DNA of 64,000 nucleotides from Clytia hemisphaerica. Lineage: Eukaryota > Cnidaria > Hydrozoa > Leptothecata > Clytiidae. This document shows positions 1-11,502 of this stretch, piece after piece. Every line of letters starts with the position of its first letter. Within the stretch, counting starts at the first letter, position 1. Both the position numbers and the translations under genes were made by a program. The notes under the pieces are model-generated. The model had not been told where the DNA came from, ran no database searches, and worked only from the letters and a program-made list of their open reading frames with translations. Location of the stretch: positions 5,154 to 69,153 of the forward strand of contig CACVBU010001135.1 of assembly GCA_902728285.1 (NCBI GenBank). Direction: 5' to 3'.

Positions 1-264
1 GAACAATTAATTCAGATTCAAAAGACTAGATTAAGGAAAATAAAAACTACACCCTGATTATACATCAACTTACATTAATAATCCGATCTGATATTACAAA
101 AGAACGCACCTGAAAAACCTCCTTTAAAATTTATATTCTTCAATACCCAATCCCCCTTTAAAACTAAGGATGTATTCAATGGTTTTAACAGTTTTTTTAC
201 AATTCCTTCAGTTACTATTTAAGTAATGTGCATACATAATTGTGACATAATTACAAATTACTTC

Positions 265-845
265 TCGAGTGATTTTCTATTTGTTGTATAGAAATGTAAA
301 GGGCCATTAGGGCATCAGAAACATTGAACCATGGATTGGTACCCATTTGAAGTTATTAATTCTTGCAAATTCTTTGAATTCCTCAGACATGGTCGGGTAT
401 ATTGAATTCAGATGCTACATAGAGATCTTGTAACTCTTTCTGTTCAACATCAATGGAATAGCTTTGACTTTCTAACAGATGTGGCAATAATTGTGTCTGG
501 CCCCTCTGTTTTCGCTGTTCGATAGTATTTGAACATTCCAATCATTCTTAATGGACTCTAGATCTTTACGAATCAAAGCCATAAAAACAAATCTGAGCAT
601 TCAACAATCACAGGATCATGTGCATATCAATCCAAATCAGTAAGGTCTTCAAAAAATCGTTTCCACCAACCAATCTTGTCTCTCTTGGGTATTGACCAAT
701 AAGCTTCAATTCTTTGGTTTTGGGGTGAAGTGATTATGCTAAATGAGTTAAGAGCTGTTTCTTCGTCAGTATCAAGATTTCTTATAGAGATATGGAATGG
801 TTCTACCAAAGCATGTTCAGTTCCATTATCAACTTTAAGTTAATG
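265..845 (-). pseudogene. DDE/integrase-type transposase 3' exon, left-arm copy (frameshifted)
   Basis: Mirror copy of the exon at 9446-10038. Only the segment 627-809 stays open over a useful length; the rest is broken by one- to several-base indels relative to the right arm (for example near 330, 346 and 395). It encodes the end of an integrase-like catalytic domain, including the IEAYWS motif that carries the glutamate of the DDE triad. Because its differences from the right arm are almost all indels, they may be sequence errors rather than decay. Confidence 0.7.
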
Positions 846-857
846 AGGACAGCCATA

Positions 858-1494
858 GGCTGTCTATTTGCACACAACCACTGCCCTATCGGAAACACCG
901 GAAGATATATCCAACCTAACGACTGGAGTTAGACAAGGTGGTCCAGAATCTCCTCTCTATATAATTTATTAATGGACTATGTCATGCGGTGTTCAAACAC
1001 AAATGTGCTCAAAAGAATATCCAATTTGTTAAACTAAAATACAGAATACGTCCGACTGCATGCACACGTGAACAAAGAAGGTCTGGATATCAAGGTGACC
1101 ATTATGTGAATTGGTCAGGATATGCTGACGATATTGAACTTTTTCTTGAATGTTCACGATCTGAAGGCCAAATATTCTCCATTCATTATTCGACAAATTT
1201 GGATTGCACATCAATATTAAAAAGGCTAAAAAAATGATTTTTAATTTCAAATATATTGAAAAAGACTTTGATTCTGTCTATCCTGAGTCTATCCTTTCTC
1301 TTGAAAATATACCAATCGAAAATGTCAAGCTGTTCAGGTATCTTGGCGATGAAGTAAAGTACGACGAGCCGTCTACGGGAGATGCCGAGATTGACCTACG
1401 AATTAATATCGCACAAGCCAAGTTTTACGAAATTATAAAGAAGCTTACAGAGTTCAAGATCCATCTAAGCACAAGAGTAATGATCTTCAACTCG
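858..1494 (+). pseudogene. Internal fragment of RTE-like reverse transcriptase, left-arm copy
   Basis: Closely related to 44394-45040 of the full-length RTE-like element in this window. It covers the middle of the RT domain, including the catalytic YADDI motif, but has neither the 5' nor the 3' end of the element. Reading is broken into pieces at 989-1237 and 1204-1500 by small indels near 1150-1165 that the right-arm copy lacks. The fragment stops abruptly at a CTCGAG site and begins directly beside the transposase exon. Confidence 0.85.
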
Positions 1495-3535
1495 AGCTGA
1501 TTGTCAAGTGATCAGGGTTAATTGATGGATTCTGATAAGACGAAACTTCCAGTGAACTATTTGTGGATCTGTCACGTGATAATCTGTGAAAATAAAATAT
1601 CAAAAATATATCTGTAGTATATTAATTGTGAAAGAAATGTAAGTGTTTTGATTCTTCCGATCATTTGTTGTGGTCTTTTGTGGAAACAATTTGCGAGCTG
1701 CTTAAAAGCTGTTGAATCTTTTAGAGCATATGCAAAACATATTTTTATCTAAAAGTTTGTATTATGCAAGTGGCATTTTGTCATCAAAGATAATAAACTG
1801 TCGAACGTGCGAACGTGCGAACCGCACTGGGCTCAACTTCAGCTTTCAAATCATTCGTAGGCCCAATTGTAAATTTATCTTATCCCCAGGCCCCAAAAAT
1901 ATATATTTTAAAAAATTGAAATAACACCCCCAGGTATTCACCCAAGGAATAAGTGTACAAAATTTCATCAAATCGGACCATTTTTGAAGTCTCCGGGCTG
2001 CCCCAAAGATTTTAGCCTCGTTTTGGCGCTGAAACTCGTCTCCAGGCCCCAACAATCAAAATTTTTTTTTAATGAAAAAGGCACCTCTATGTATTCACCC
2101 AAGGAACAAGTGTGCAAAATTTCAGGCAAATCCGATAATTTTTGAAGTCTACAGTTTTCGGACATAGAATAGCAAGAAAGATAGAAAGATGACAAGGGAT
2201 TCTGGATTTAAAGACCAAAATCAGAAAAAACCAATATGTTGACAAAAATTTTAAGAAATTTGGATAGCTGTTTCTGAACCTACCTACCTTCTATTTGAGA
2301 TGGACAGGTAAAAAATAACGTAGGAGAGTCTGGAGGGGAGTCTGGAATGTCCTAATAAAAAGACAAATGATTGCTTATATGATTGCTTATTATTTTCATA
2401 ACCTTTAACACTTTAAGGAAATGTTCCTTTGCTTTTAGTGTTCTTCATGATCTGTTTTCCATGAAATTTCTTTTGCCCTACCCTACCTTGGATATGTAAC
2501 AGGCAGTTCATATTGCTCAATTGTGCAAAATCATGGCCATTGACAGTAAAATTTCAAACAACAAGTAAATATTATGATGTTCATCTGTCCCTAGATTCCA
2601 ATCTTACCTCATACTCAAAAGCCTCACCAGAGAGGTGAATTATTTAGTTCAAACCATTCAGTCCAAAACTTACTTTTTAATTCAGCTTGGCTAGACTCTT
2701 CTTGACAGAACCTTCTTCTGAACTCAGCCATCGTAGAAAGATAAAGTTAAAATGTGAGTCAGAGAGAATTTTTTCTACTAACCGCGTCCCATAGAACAGA
2801 TGTCATTGGCTGAAAATGACGTAATCTTTCAACTAACCAATCAATTATCGCCATTCTAGCCCGTGTTTTCTTATGAAAATAGAAGACAACAGGCTTGATA
2901 CTAATCCGAAACGGAAAATCGGGAAATTAGTCTGTCTTTCTTTCATCTTTCTTTCCTCTGGTCTACAAGATTTCTACTCAAATCGATTTTAATGCATCGA
3001 GAGCGCTAGACAATATTACTGCGACGATCTTGCTTACAAAATGAAAAAACTTCTAATTTCTAGATTCTCATTATGTTATTACGTTATGGGAATCACTTGA
3101 ATTTCAAATAGAAGTCACCTACACATCTAAAGAAATCAGTAATTCTATTTATTTTCAAGCTCCAGGGCATAAAAACTAGGGTACTCCAACAGGTACACCA
3201 ATGGAGTAATCCATGGATTGGATCCATGTTTTCCACTGACCCAATTATTTCAGACATCTTCATGAAAAGATTTGAATTGGGATATGATTGAAACTGCTTC
3301 ATATCAAGTGTCATAATAATTAAAAACTTTTTCTTTGCTCTCAGAAATTTTCATCATAAAAAAAGTCCTTACAAAAGCCATGGAACTCCTAAGTGACATC
3401 TAATTTAAAGGGAAATCAGATATTTTTTTATCTTTGATTTTGAAATCATTAACTTTTGCTTGACAATAGAAATTCAGTGTAAAGATTGTTAGAGACTCAT
3501 TTTAGAAATTTCAAAATAAATCAACATAAAAGGGC
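1495..3535. other. Left arm, no recognisable gene; internal degenerate direct repeat
   Basis: No coding region is supported. 1800-1822 carries tandem GAACGTGC units. 1870-2160 contains two diverged copies of a unit of about 155 bp, each with 'ggcccca', 'tattcacccaaggaa' and 'tttttgaagtct'. The rest is AT-rich sequence mirrored at 6780-8790. Confidence 0.6.
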
Positions 3536-4255
3536 TTGCGGAACGAGCGTTCTGTTTTCGTAAAGCGAAGAAATTTCAAAATGTATAAGAAATCGACGAC
3601 TCCATTATTAATACAGAATTTAAAAAACAAACTAATAAGACCTCCAATTTTTTTTCAAATTTTGCTATCAAAGTTTGAGTTTTTTTTTGTCGCTCTTGTT
3701 GTTATCAAAGAAATTCATTAAAATAATCTATTGTCAATTTCATGAACAAATTTTATGACTCAAAGTAATTAAGAAAATCATTAAAAAAGAAAAACATTCG
3801 AACGTTCGTTTATGAGAGTGTTATAAGTGAAACGTTTGACTATTGACATAATTAACGTTTTTCTTTGCCTCTAGGTATATAATAAAATATATATTCAATA
3901 GGTTTTCGTTGGTTATTGGATTTATTAACCCTCGGTGATGTATTTAATTTGTATAATTAAATAGATTCGGCAAGCTTTAAACTATTTAAATAACAATATC
4001 CTTTAGAAATAGAAATTAGGGTAAGCATTTATTTTATTATTATTGATTCCCTTTATTCACTGAAATTATTCATTTGTAACTTATTCATATCATAATTATA
4101 GTTCAGAAAATAATTCATGAAAATTATAAAGTGTTTTGGAAATCAAACTCTCTCGCCCCAGTCAATATTTTTTCGACACCGAACATAGCAAAACAATGAA
4201 AATAACAGCACCAGACAACATAATGTCAATGTTTTTTAGATTTTTTTTTTCAATC

Positions 4256-4576
4256 AGGCAAATGCTTGCATTTGCACGCGGTGTGCATTTGCAACGGTTT
4301 TTCTCTGACCCTGTGCAAATGAGCTAGAACTCGTTAGGCAAATACGCCAATTTTTGCTTTGAAAACTGAAAACGGGGGAATGAAGGTAAAAATGGGACTT
4401 TCATTTTATATTTACAAGATTCTTCATTTGTTAATAAAGGATTTTGTCTATTGAAAAAAAATTCCATCTATTCAATCACTGCTCAGTAAATTTGCAAAGA
4501 GTTTCCGCGTTACTTTTGTTTTGGATCCGTTGCATTTGCAACGTATCGAACCCTGTGCAAATGCAAGGATTTGCCT
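4256..4576. mobile_element. MITE-like inverted repeat, left arm
   Basis: The ends AGGCAAATGCTTGCATTTGC and GCAAATGCAAGGATTTGCCT are near-perfect inverted copies, and each is itself partly self-complementary (GCAAATGC..GCATTTGC). It is non-coding, about 320 bp, with no convincing target duplication. Confidence 0.55.
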
Positions 4577-4822
4577 AACTGCCCTTCAATAATGTCTGTT
4601 ACTGAATACTTTTCTCCACCAGCAAAACAGCAGACAACAATTCAGTGCATTGACAGAAAACTTTTCGCCACTGCCGACAAAACACCGCCTGGACAGTCCG
4701 GTGCATTGTTTCAGGGTCGTTAAAACAAGCGGAAATTTACTCTGAAGTAGTACCATATTTTTAAAAAATTTAACTAGTTCTAGCTGACAGGGACAACATT
4801 TTACAAAGGTCGTTATAATAAA

Positions 4823-5462
4823 TTGCTTGCATCCAGGCTGACCCAGCCTCAGATTCAGCCTAACGAAAACTAAGATAGTTTTTAGGACAGTTACGGCTTT
4901 AATATTTTAATTATCGTTCAATTATTTTGAAAAGTTTTAATAAAAAAGATTGAACAGGTCCAAAAGTAAGTCACCCTTCAGTCAAGGAACTATTCTGGCA
5001 AACTCTCAGTGAAATTTGAGACCCTTCCAACTTCGAAAAATAAATTATGAAGTAAGAATTCAGAGTGCGACACCGTTAAAAAATCTGTCAATTTGGGTCC
5101 TCTTTGTCGACTCATAACAAAAAACAGAGAACTGAAGACCTAGTGAAACCAATGATTTTTCACTCACCTGGCATGTCTTTGATATCCTCCAAAAAAAACT
5201 GGGTGTCCAAATTGCTCCATTTTTTAAATCTCAGCCATCTTCCAAGTGCTTTATTTTCAACCAAATCAAGTATAGTGCCAAAAATATTCAAGTTCTGCAG
5301 CTGTATAAGTTAATCAAGAAAATTTTTTTTGAGTCTGTCAGAGGGAAGGTTTCCTCGAAGCCTCCACAAGTTGATATCCACCGCTCGCTTCTTGCAATGC
5401 TTGAAAACTGAGAGGGTTCAAAGTGCATTTTCATGACTTTCTCTCGGGCGATCACGTTTTTT
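4823..5462. other. Non-repeated spacer of the palindrome
   Basis: About 640 bp present once between the arms. No gene is supported; short open frames here show no recognisable motif. A spacer of this length is longer than expected for a simple missed-adapter read artefact. Confidence 0.7.
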
Positions 5463-5706
5463 TATTATAACGACCTTTGTAAAATGTTGTCCCTGTCAGC
5501 TAGAACTAGTTAAATTTTTTAAAAATATGGTACTACTTCAGAGTAAATTTCCGCTTGTTTTAACGACCCTGAAACAATGCACCGGACTGTCCAGGCGGTG
5601 TTTTGTCGGCAGTGGCGAAAAGTTTTCTGTCAATGCACTGAATTGTTGTCTGCTGTTTTGCTGGTGGAGAAAAGTATTCAGTAACAGACATTATTGAAGG
5701 GCAGTT

Positions 5707-6026
5707 AGGCAAATCCTTGCATTTGCACAGGGTTCGATACGTTGCAAATGCAACGGATCCAAAACAAAAGTAACGCGGAAACTCTTTGCAAATTTACTGA
5801 GCAGTGATTGAATAGATGAAATTTTTTTCAATAGACAAAATCCTTTATTAACAAATGAAGAATCTTGTAAATATAAAATGAAAGTCCCATTTTTACCTTC
5901 ATTCCCCCGTTTTCAGTTTTCAAAGCAAAAATTGGCGTATTTGCCTAACGAGTTCTAGCTCATTTGCACAGGGTCAGAGAAAAACCGTTGCAAATGCACA
6001 CCGCGTGCAAATGCAAGCATTTGCCT
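5707..6026. mobile_element. MITE-like inverted repeat, right arm
   Basis: Mirror copy of the element at 4256-4576, with the same AGGCAAAT termini. Confidence 0.55.
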
Positions 6027-8794
6027 GATTGAAAAAAAAAATCTAAAAAACATTGACATTATGTTGTCTGGTGCTGTTATTTTCATTGTTTTGCTATGTT
6101 CGGTGTCGAAAAAATATTGACTGGGGCGAGAGAGTTTGATTTCCAAAACACTTTATAATTTTCATGAATTATTTTCTGAACTATAATTATGATATGAATA
6201 AGTTACAAATGAATAATTTCAGTGAATAAAGGGAATCAATAATAATAAAATAAATGCTTACCCTAATTTCTATTTCTAAAGGATATTGTTATTTAAATAG
6301 TTTAAAGCTTGCCGAATCTATTTAATTATACAAATTAAATACATCACCGAGGGTTAATAAATCCAATAACCAACGAAAACCTATTGAATATATATTTTTA
6401 TTATATACCTAGAGGCAAAGAAAAAACGTTAATTATGTCAATAGTCAAACGTTTCACTTATAACACTCTCATAAACGAACGTTCGAATGTTTTTCTTTTT
6501 TAATGATTTTCTTAATTACTTTGAGTCATAAAATTTGTTCATGAAATTGACAATAGATTATTTTAATGAATTTCTTTGATAACAACAAGAGCGACAAAAA
6601 AAAACTCAAACTTTGATAGCAAAATTTGAAAAAAAATTGGAGGTCTTATTAGTTTGTTTTTTAAATTCTGTATTAATAATGGAGTCGTCGATTTCTTATA
6701 CATTTTGAAATTTCTTCGCTTTACGAAAACAGAACGCTCGTTCCGCAAGCCCTTTTATGTTGATTTATTTTGAAATTTCTAAAAATGAGTCTCTAACAAT
6801 CTTTACACTGAATTTCTATTGTCAAGCAAAAGTTAATGATTTCAAAATCAAAGATAAAAAAATATCTGATTTCCCTTTAAATTAGATGTCACTTAGGAGT
6901 TCCATGGCTTTTGTAAGGACTTTTTTATGATGAAAATTTCTGAGAGCAAAGAAAAAGTTTTTAATTATTATGACACTTGATATGAAGCAGTTTCAATCAT
7001 ATCCCAATTCAAATCTTTTCATGAAGATGTCTGAAATAATTGGGTCAGTGGAAAACATGGATCCAATCCATGGATTACTCCATTGGTGTACCTGTTGGAG
7101 TACCCTAGTTTTTATGCCCTGGAGCTTGAAAATAATAGAATTACTGATTTCTTTAGATGTGTAGGTGACTTCTATTTGAAATTCAAGTGATTCCATAACG
7201 TAATAACACAATGAGAATCTAGAAATTAGAAGTTTTTCATTTTGTAAGCAAGATCGTCGCAGTAATATTGTCTAGCGCTCTCGATGCATTAAAATCGATT
7301 TGAGTAGAAATCTTGTAGACCAGAGGAAAGAAAGATGAAAGAAAGACAGACTAATTTCCCGATTTTCCGTTTCGGATTAGTATCAAGCCTGTTGTCTTCT
7401 ATTTTCATAAGAAAACACGGGCTAGAATGGCGATAATTGATTGGTTAGTTGAAAGATTACGTCATTTTCAGCCAATGACATCTGTTCTATGGGACGCGGT
7501 TAGTAGAAAAAATTCTCTGACTCACATTTTAACTTTATCTTTCTACGATGGCTGAGTTCAGAAGAAGGTTCTGTCAAGAAGAGTCTAGCCAAGCTGAATT
7601 AAAAAGTAAGTTTTGGACTGAATGGTTTGAACTAAATAATTCACCTCTCTGGTGAGGCTTTTGAGTATGAGGTAAGATTGGAATCTAGGGACAGATGAAC
7701 ATCATAATATTTACTTGTTGTTTGAAATTTTACTGTCAATGGCCATGATTTGCACAATTTGAGCAATATGAACTGCCTGTTACATATCCAAGGTAGGGTA
7801 GGGCAAAAGAAATTTCATGGAAAACAGATCATGAAGAACACTAAAAGCAAAGGAACATTTCCTTAAAGTGTTAAAGGTTATGAAAATAATAAGCAATCAT
7901 ATAAGCAATCATTTGTCTTTTTATTAGGACATTCCAGACTCCCCTCCAGACTCTCCTACGTTATTTTTTACCTGTCCATCTCAAAATAGAAGGTAGGTAG
8001 GTTCAGAACAGCTATCCAAATTTCTTAAAATTTTTGTCAACATATTGGTTTTTCTGATTTTGGTCTTTAAATCCAGAATCCCTTGTCATCTTTCTATCTT
8101 TCTTGCTATTCTATGTCCGAAAACTGTAGACTTCAAAAATTATCGGATTTGCCTGAAATTTTGCACACTTGTTCCTTGGGTGAATACATAGAGGTGCCTT
8201 TTTCATTAAAAAAAAAATTTTGATTGTTGGGGCCTGGAGACGAGTTTCAGCGCCAAAACGAGGCTAAAATCTTTGGGGCAGCCCGGAGACTTCAAAAATG
8301 GTCCGATTTGGATGAAATTTTGTACACTTATTCCTTGGGTGAATACCTGGGGGTGTTATTTCAATTTTTAAAATATATATATTTTTGGGGCCTGGGGATA
8401 AGATAAATTTACAATTGGGCCTACGAATGATTTGAAAGCTGAAGTTGAGCCCAGTGCGGTTCGCACGTTCGCACGTTCGCACGTTCGACAGTTTATTATC
8501 TTTGATGACAAAATGCCACTTGCATAATACAAACTTTTAGATAAAAATATGTTTTGCATATGCTCTAAAAGATTCAACAGCTTTTAAGCAGCTCGCAAAT
8601 TGTTTCCACAAAAGACCACAACAAATGATCGGAAGAATCAAAACACTTTACATTTCTTTCACAATTAATATACTACAGATATATTTTTGATATTTTATTT
8701 TCACAGATTATCACGTGACAGATCCACAAATAGTTCACTGGAAGTTTCGTCTTATCAGAATCCATCAATTAACCCTGATCACTTGACAATCAGC

Positions 8795-9434
8795 TCGAGT
8801 TGAAGATCATTACTCTTGTGCTTAGATGGATCTTGAACTCTGTAAGCTTCTTTATAATTTCGTAAAACTTGGCTTGTGCGATATTAATTCGTAGGTCAAT
8901 CTCGGCATCTCCCGTAGACGGCTCGTCGTACTTTACTTCATCGCCAAGATACCTGAACAGCTTGACATTTTCGATTGGTATATTTTCAAGAGAAAGGATA
9001 GACTCAGGATAGACAGAATCAAAGTCTTTTTCAATATATTTGAAATTAAAAATCATTTTTTTAGCCTTTTTAATATTGATGTGCAATCCAAATTTGTCGA
9101 ATAATGAATGGAGAATATTTGGCCTTTTCAAGATCGTGAACATTTCAAGAAAAAGTTCAATATCGTCAGCATATCCTGACCAATTCACATAATGGTCACC
9201 TTGATATCCAGACCTTCTTTGTTCACGTGTGCATGCAGTCGGACGTATTCTGTATTTTAGTTTAACAAATTGGATATTCTTTTGAGCACATTTGTGTTTG
9301 AACACCCGCATGACATAGTCCATTAATAAATTATAGAGAGGAGATTCTGGACCACCTTGTCTAACTCCAGTCGTTAGGTTGGATATATCTTCCGGTGTTT
9401 CCGATAGGGCAGTGGTTGTGTGCAAATAGACAGC
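8795..9434 (-). pseudogene. Internal fragment of RTE-like reverse transcriptase, right-arm copy (open)
   Basis: A continuous reading frame of about 211 residues (8790-9425) matches residues around the RT catalytic core of the element at 42.2-45.5 kb, including the GVRQGGPESP stretch and YADDIELF with its two catalytic aspartates. The left-arm copy of the same DNA is frameshifted. The fragment lacks start, N-terminal fingers, C-terminal region and 3' tail, so it cannot be functional alone. It directly abuts the DDE transposase exon at 9446, suggesting capture of a slice of retroelement during a break or template switch. Confidence 0.85.
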
Positions 9435-9445
9435 CTATGGCTGTC

Positions 9446-10038
9446 CTCATTAACTTAAAGTTGATAATGGAACTGAACATGCTTTGGTAGAACCATTCCA
9501 TATCTCTATAAGAAATCTTGATACTGACGAAGAAACAGCTCTTAACTCATTTAGCATAATCACTTCACCCCAAAACCAAAGAATTGAAGCTTATTGGTCA
9601 ATACCCAAGAGAGACAAGATTGGTTGGTGGAAACGATTTTTTGAAGACCTTACTGATTTGGATTGATATGCACATGATCCTGTGATTGTTGAATGCATCA
9701 GATTTTGTTTTATGGCTTTGATTCGTAAAGATCTAGAGTCCATTAAGAATGATTGGAATGTTCAAATAATATCGAACAGCGAAAACAGAGGGGCCAGACA
9801 CAATTATTTGCCACATCTGTTAGAAAGTCAAAGCTATTCCATTGATGTTGAACAGAAAGAGTTACAAGATCTCTATGTAGCATCTGAATTCAATATACCC
9901 GACATGTCTGAGGAATTCAAAGAATTTGCAAGAATTACAATAACTTCAAATGGGTACCAATCCATGCGTTACAATGTTTCTGATGCCCTAGATGCCCTTT
10001 ACATATTTCTATTACAACAAATAGAAAATCACTCTTGA
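9446..10038 (+). pseudogene. 3' exon of a DDE/integrase-core transposase
   Basis: Reads from a VDNGTE motif (second catalytic aspartate) through QRIEAYW (catalytic glutamate, 40 residues further on), then a WWKRFFEDL and FCFMALIRKDL region, ending at TGA 10038. This order is typical of the eukaryotic rve-like transposase family found in cnidarian and fish genomes; assignment to the IS3EU superfamily is only my guess. Two breaks are visible: a TAA just before LKVDNGTE near 9448 and an in-frame TGA at 9664-9666. The first catalytic aspartate and everything upstream are missing; the RT fragment begins where the exon should continue. Inactive as it stands. Confidence 0.7.
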
Positions 10039-10321
10039 GAAGTACTTTTGATAATTATGTCAACAATTATGTATGCACATTACTTAAATAGTAACTGAAG
10101 GAATTGTAAAAAAACTGTTAAAACACATTGAATAACATCCTTAGTTTTAAAGGGGGAGATTTGGGTATTGAAGAATATAATATTTCTAAAGGAAGTTTTT
10201 TCAGGTGCGTTCTATTTGTATATATCAGATACTGATTATTAACTGTAAGTTGATGTATAATCAGAGGTGTAGTGTTTTAATTTTCCTTAATCTAGTCTTT
10301 TGAATCTGAATCTAATTGTTC

Positions 10322-10635
10322 AATGTTCAGCTCAAAATTACATTCCAAAATTGTGTATGTCCCTTTTAAACCAAGCTAAAAGTTTCCATCTGTTTAGCAC
10401 TGTTTTTCAACCGGCTGTTTGTCTTTCAGTTTGAATCATCTCTGTTTTGGAATGTGACCTAAACCCTTTTTATGCATAATGATGCGTCGGGGTTAATTTC
10501 TTTTACTTGGATATCAAGAATAATTTCTCTGATTTTATTCCTTTCTACTTACAGTTGCATTTTTATCTTTTTTATTTCATTCCTCTCAGTTAAAAAAAAA
10601 TGGAAAACGTGATCAGAAAATTAATTCAATAATAA
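10322..10635. other. Intergenic, no feature seen
   Basis: Sequence outside the palindrome. AT-rich, no motif or reading frame of note. Confidence 0.5.
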
Positions 10636-10639
10636 ATTA

Positions 10640-11502
10640 ATAAAGATTCATTGCAAGCCTCTGAAACCTCTCAAAGTTCATCTCAAAGTTCAACATCTCA
10701 AAATTCATCTCAAGACTCATCTCGAACAAAAAAAGCATAAAACCGAAGGAAGATTAACTAATCTTTCAAACAAAATTCGACGCCAATCACCAAATGATAC
10801 TGATGAAGAAGTGAAGACGAAGGGTATCCAGATAAAGTGGAAAAGGTTTTTTCCAAATCTCCTTCAAGACAAAATCGTACCGGCAGACAGTGGTGGTGGG
10901 TTACGGTTGATTGAAGTACCTTATAACGTTCCATATTCGTTCAAAGATCTCTTACATGCAGCTACATTGAAATACTTCAATAAAAACTCATTAAATTCTT
11001 TGGGGAGGCACCACATCAATGTATCTTAACGATGGAAATGGCCGACGGACGCGTAATTGATTCTGAGGAAGATCTTTGGCAATTTATCCGTGTAAATAGA
11101 CTGGTCATATCAAAAACCACTTTTATCTTCCACACTAAAATAAACTCTGATGTTTTATTTGACACAACATGTGTTGTATGCCAACAAAGTGATTACTCCC
11201 TGCGGAACATGTATGTTCTGTGAACAAGGCTATCGACTTCCAAACATTCCAATCGGACCTGCTTTACCAGCCAATTCAGCTCGACCTGCTTTACCAGACA
11301 ACTTAGCTGAACAACCAGTTTTACCAGACAACTCAGCTATACAACCAGTTTTACCAGCTACAGCAGCTGAACAACCAGTTTTACTAGACAACCCACCATA
11401 ACCGTTTTTACCAGGTGATTCAGTTGAGCCTCTTGTATCATTAAGGGCCAAAATCAACCGCGGCCGGGTGTTAGATGATGCGTCTTTTCAGGCATACACC
11501 GG
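10640..11502 (+). pseudogene. N-terminal exon of transposase-type gene with proline/serine repeats and 5' splice site
   Basis: A Ser/Gln-rich stretch (10650-10735) leads, after a frameshift near 10735, into a charged segment and a region with IQIKWKRF, a GGGLR turn and KTTFIF. This resembles the small ubiquitin-like N-terminal domain found ahead of integrase-type transposases in cnidarians; the resemblance is from memory. A second frame change occurs at 11030. 11260-11400 is a minisatellite encoding repeats of the type PVLPDNSAEQ. The frame ends at ACCG/GTAAGT at 11502, a good splice donor. It lies downstream of the C-terminal exon at 9446-10038 on the same strand, so the two are not in gene order. 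Confidence 0.5.
11260..11402 (+). repeat. Minisatellite encoding Pro-rich linker
   Basis: About four imperfect copies of a unit near 36-42 bp built on 'caaccagttttaccagacaac..agct', keeping one reading frame. Confidence 0.7.

Larger units (their letters stand above)
3536..6748. mobile_element. Inverted-repeat core with TTGCGGAACG termini
   Basis: The motif TTGCGGAACGAGCGTT at 3536 reappears inverted ending at 6748, so the central 3.2 kb of the palindrome is bounded by the same type of terminus as the element at 28544-31000. The shared stretch extends inward through 'gttttcg.aaagcgaagaaattt' and outward through 'atcaacataaaaggg'. No transposase was found. Whether this is an element in its own right or only the inner part of the larger inverted duplication is uncertain. 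Confidence 0.45.
1..10321. repeat. Giant inverted repeat (palindrome), arms about 4.8 kb
   Basis: The first bases of the window are the reverse complement of the bases ending at 10321, and the match continues inward to about 4822 on the left and 5463 on the right. The spacer 4823-5462 is not repeated. The arms differ by scattered small indels, many in homopolymers, plus a clear unit-number difference (2 versus 3 copies of CGCACGTT near 1810 and 8470). Substitutions and indels are denser in the outer 300 bases. The left arm may continue before the window. It could be a true inverted duplication or a foldback assembly artefact; the sequence alone cannot decide. Confidence 0.93.
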
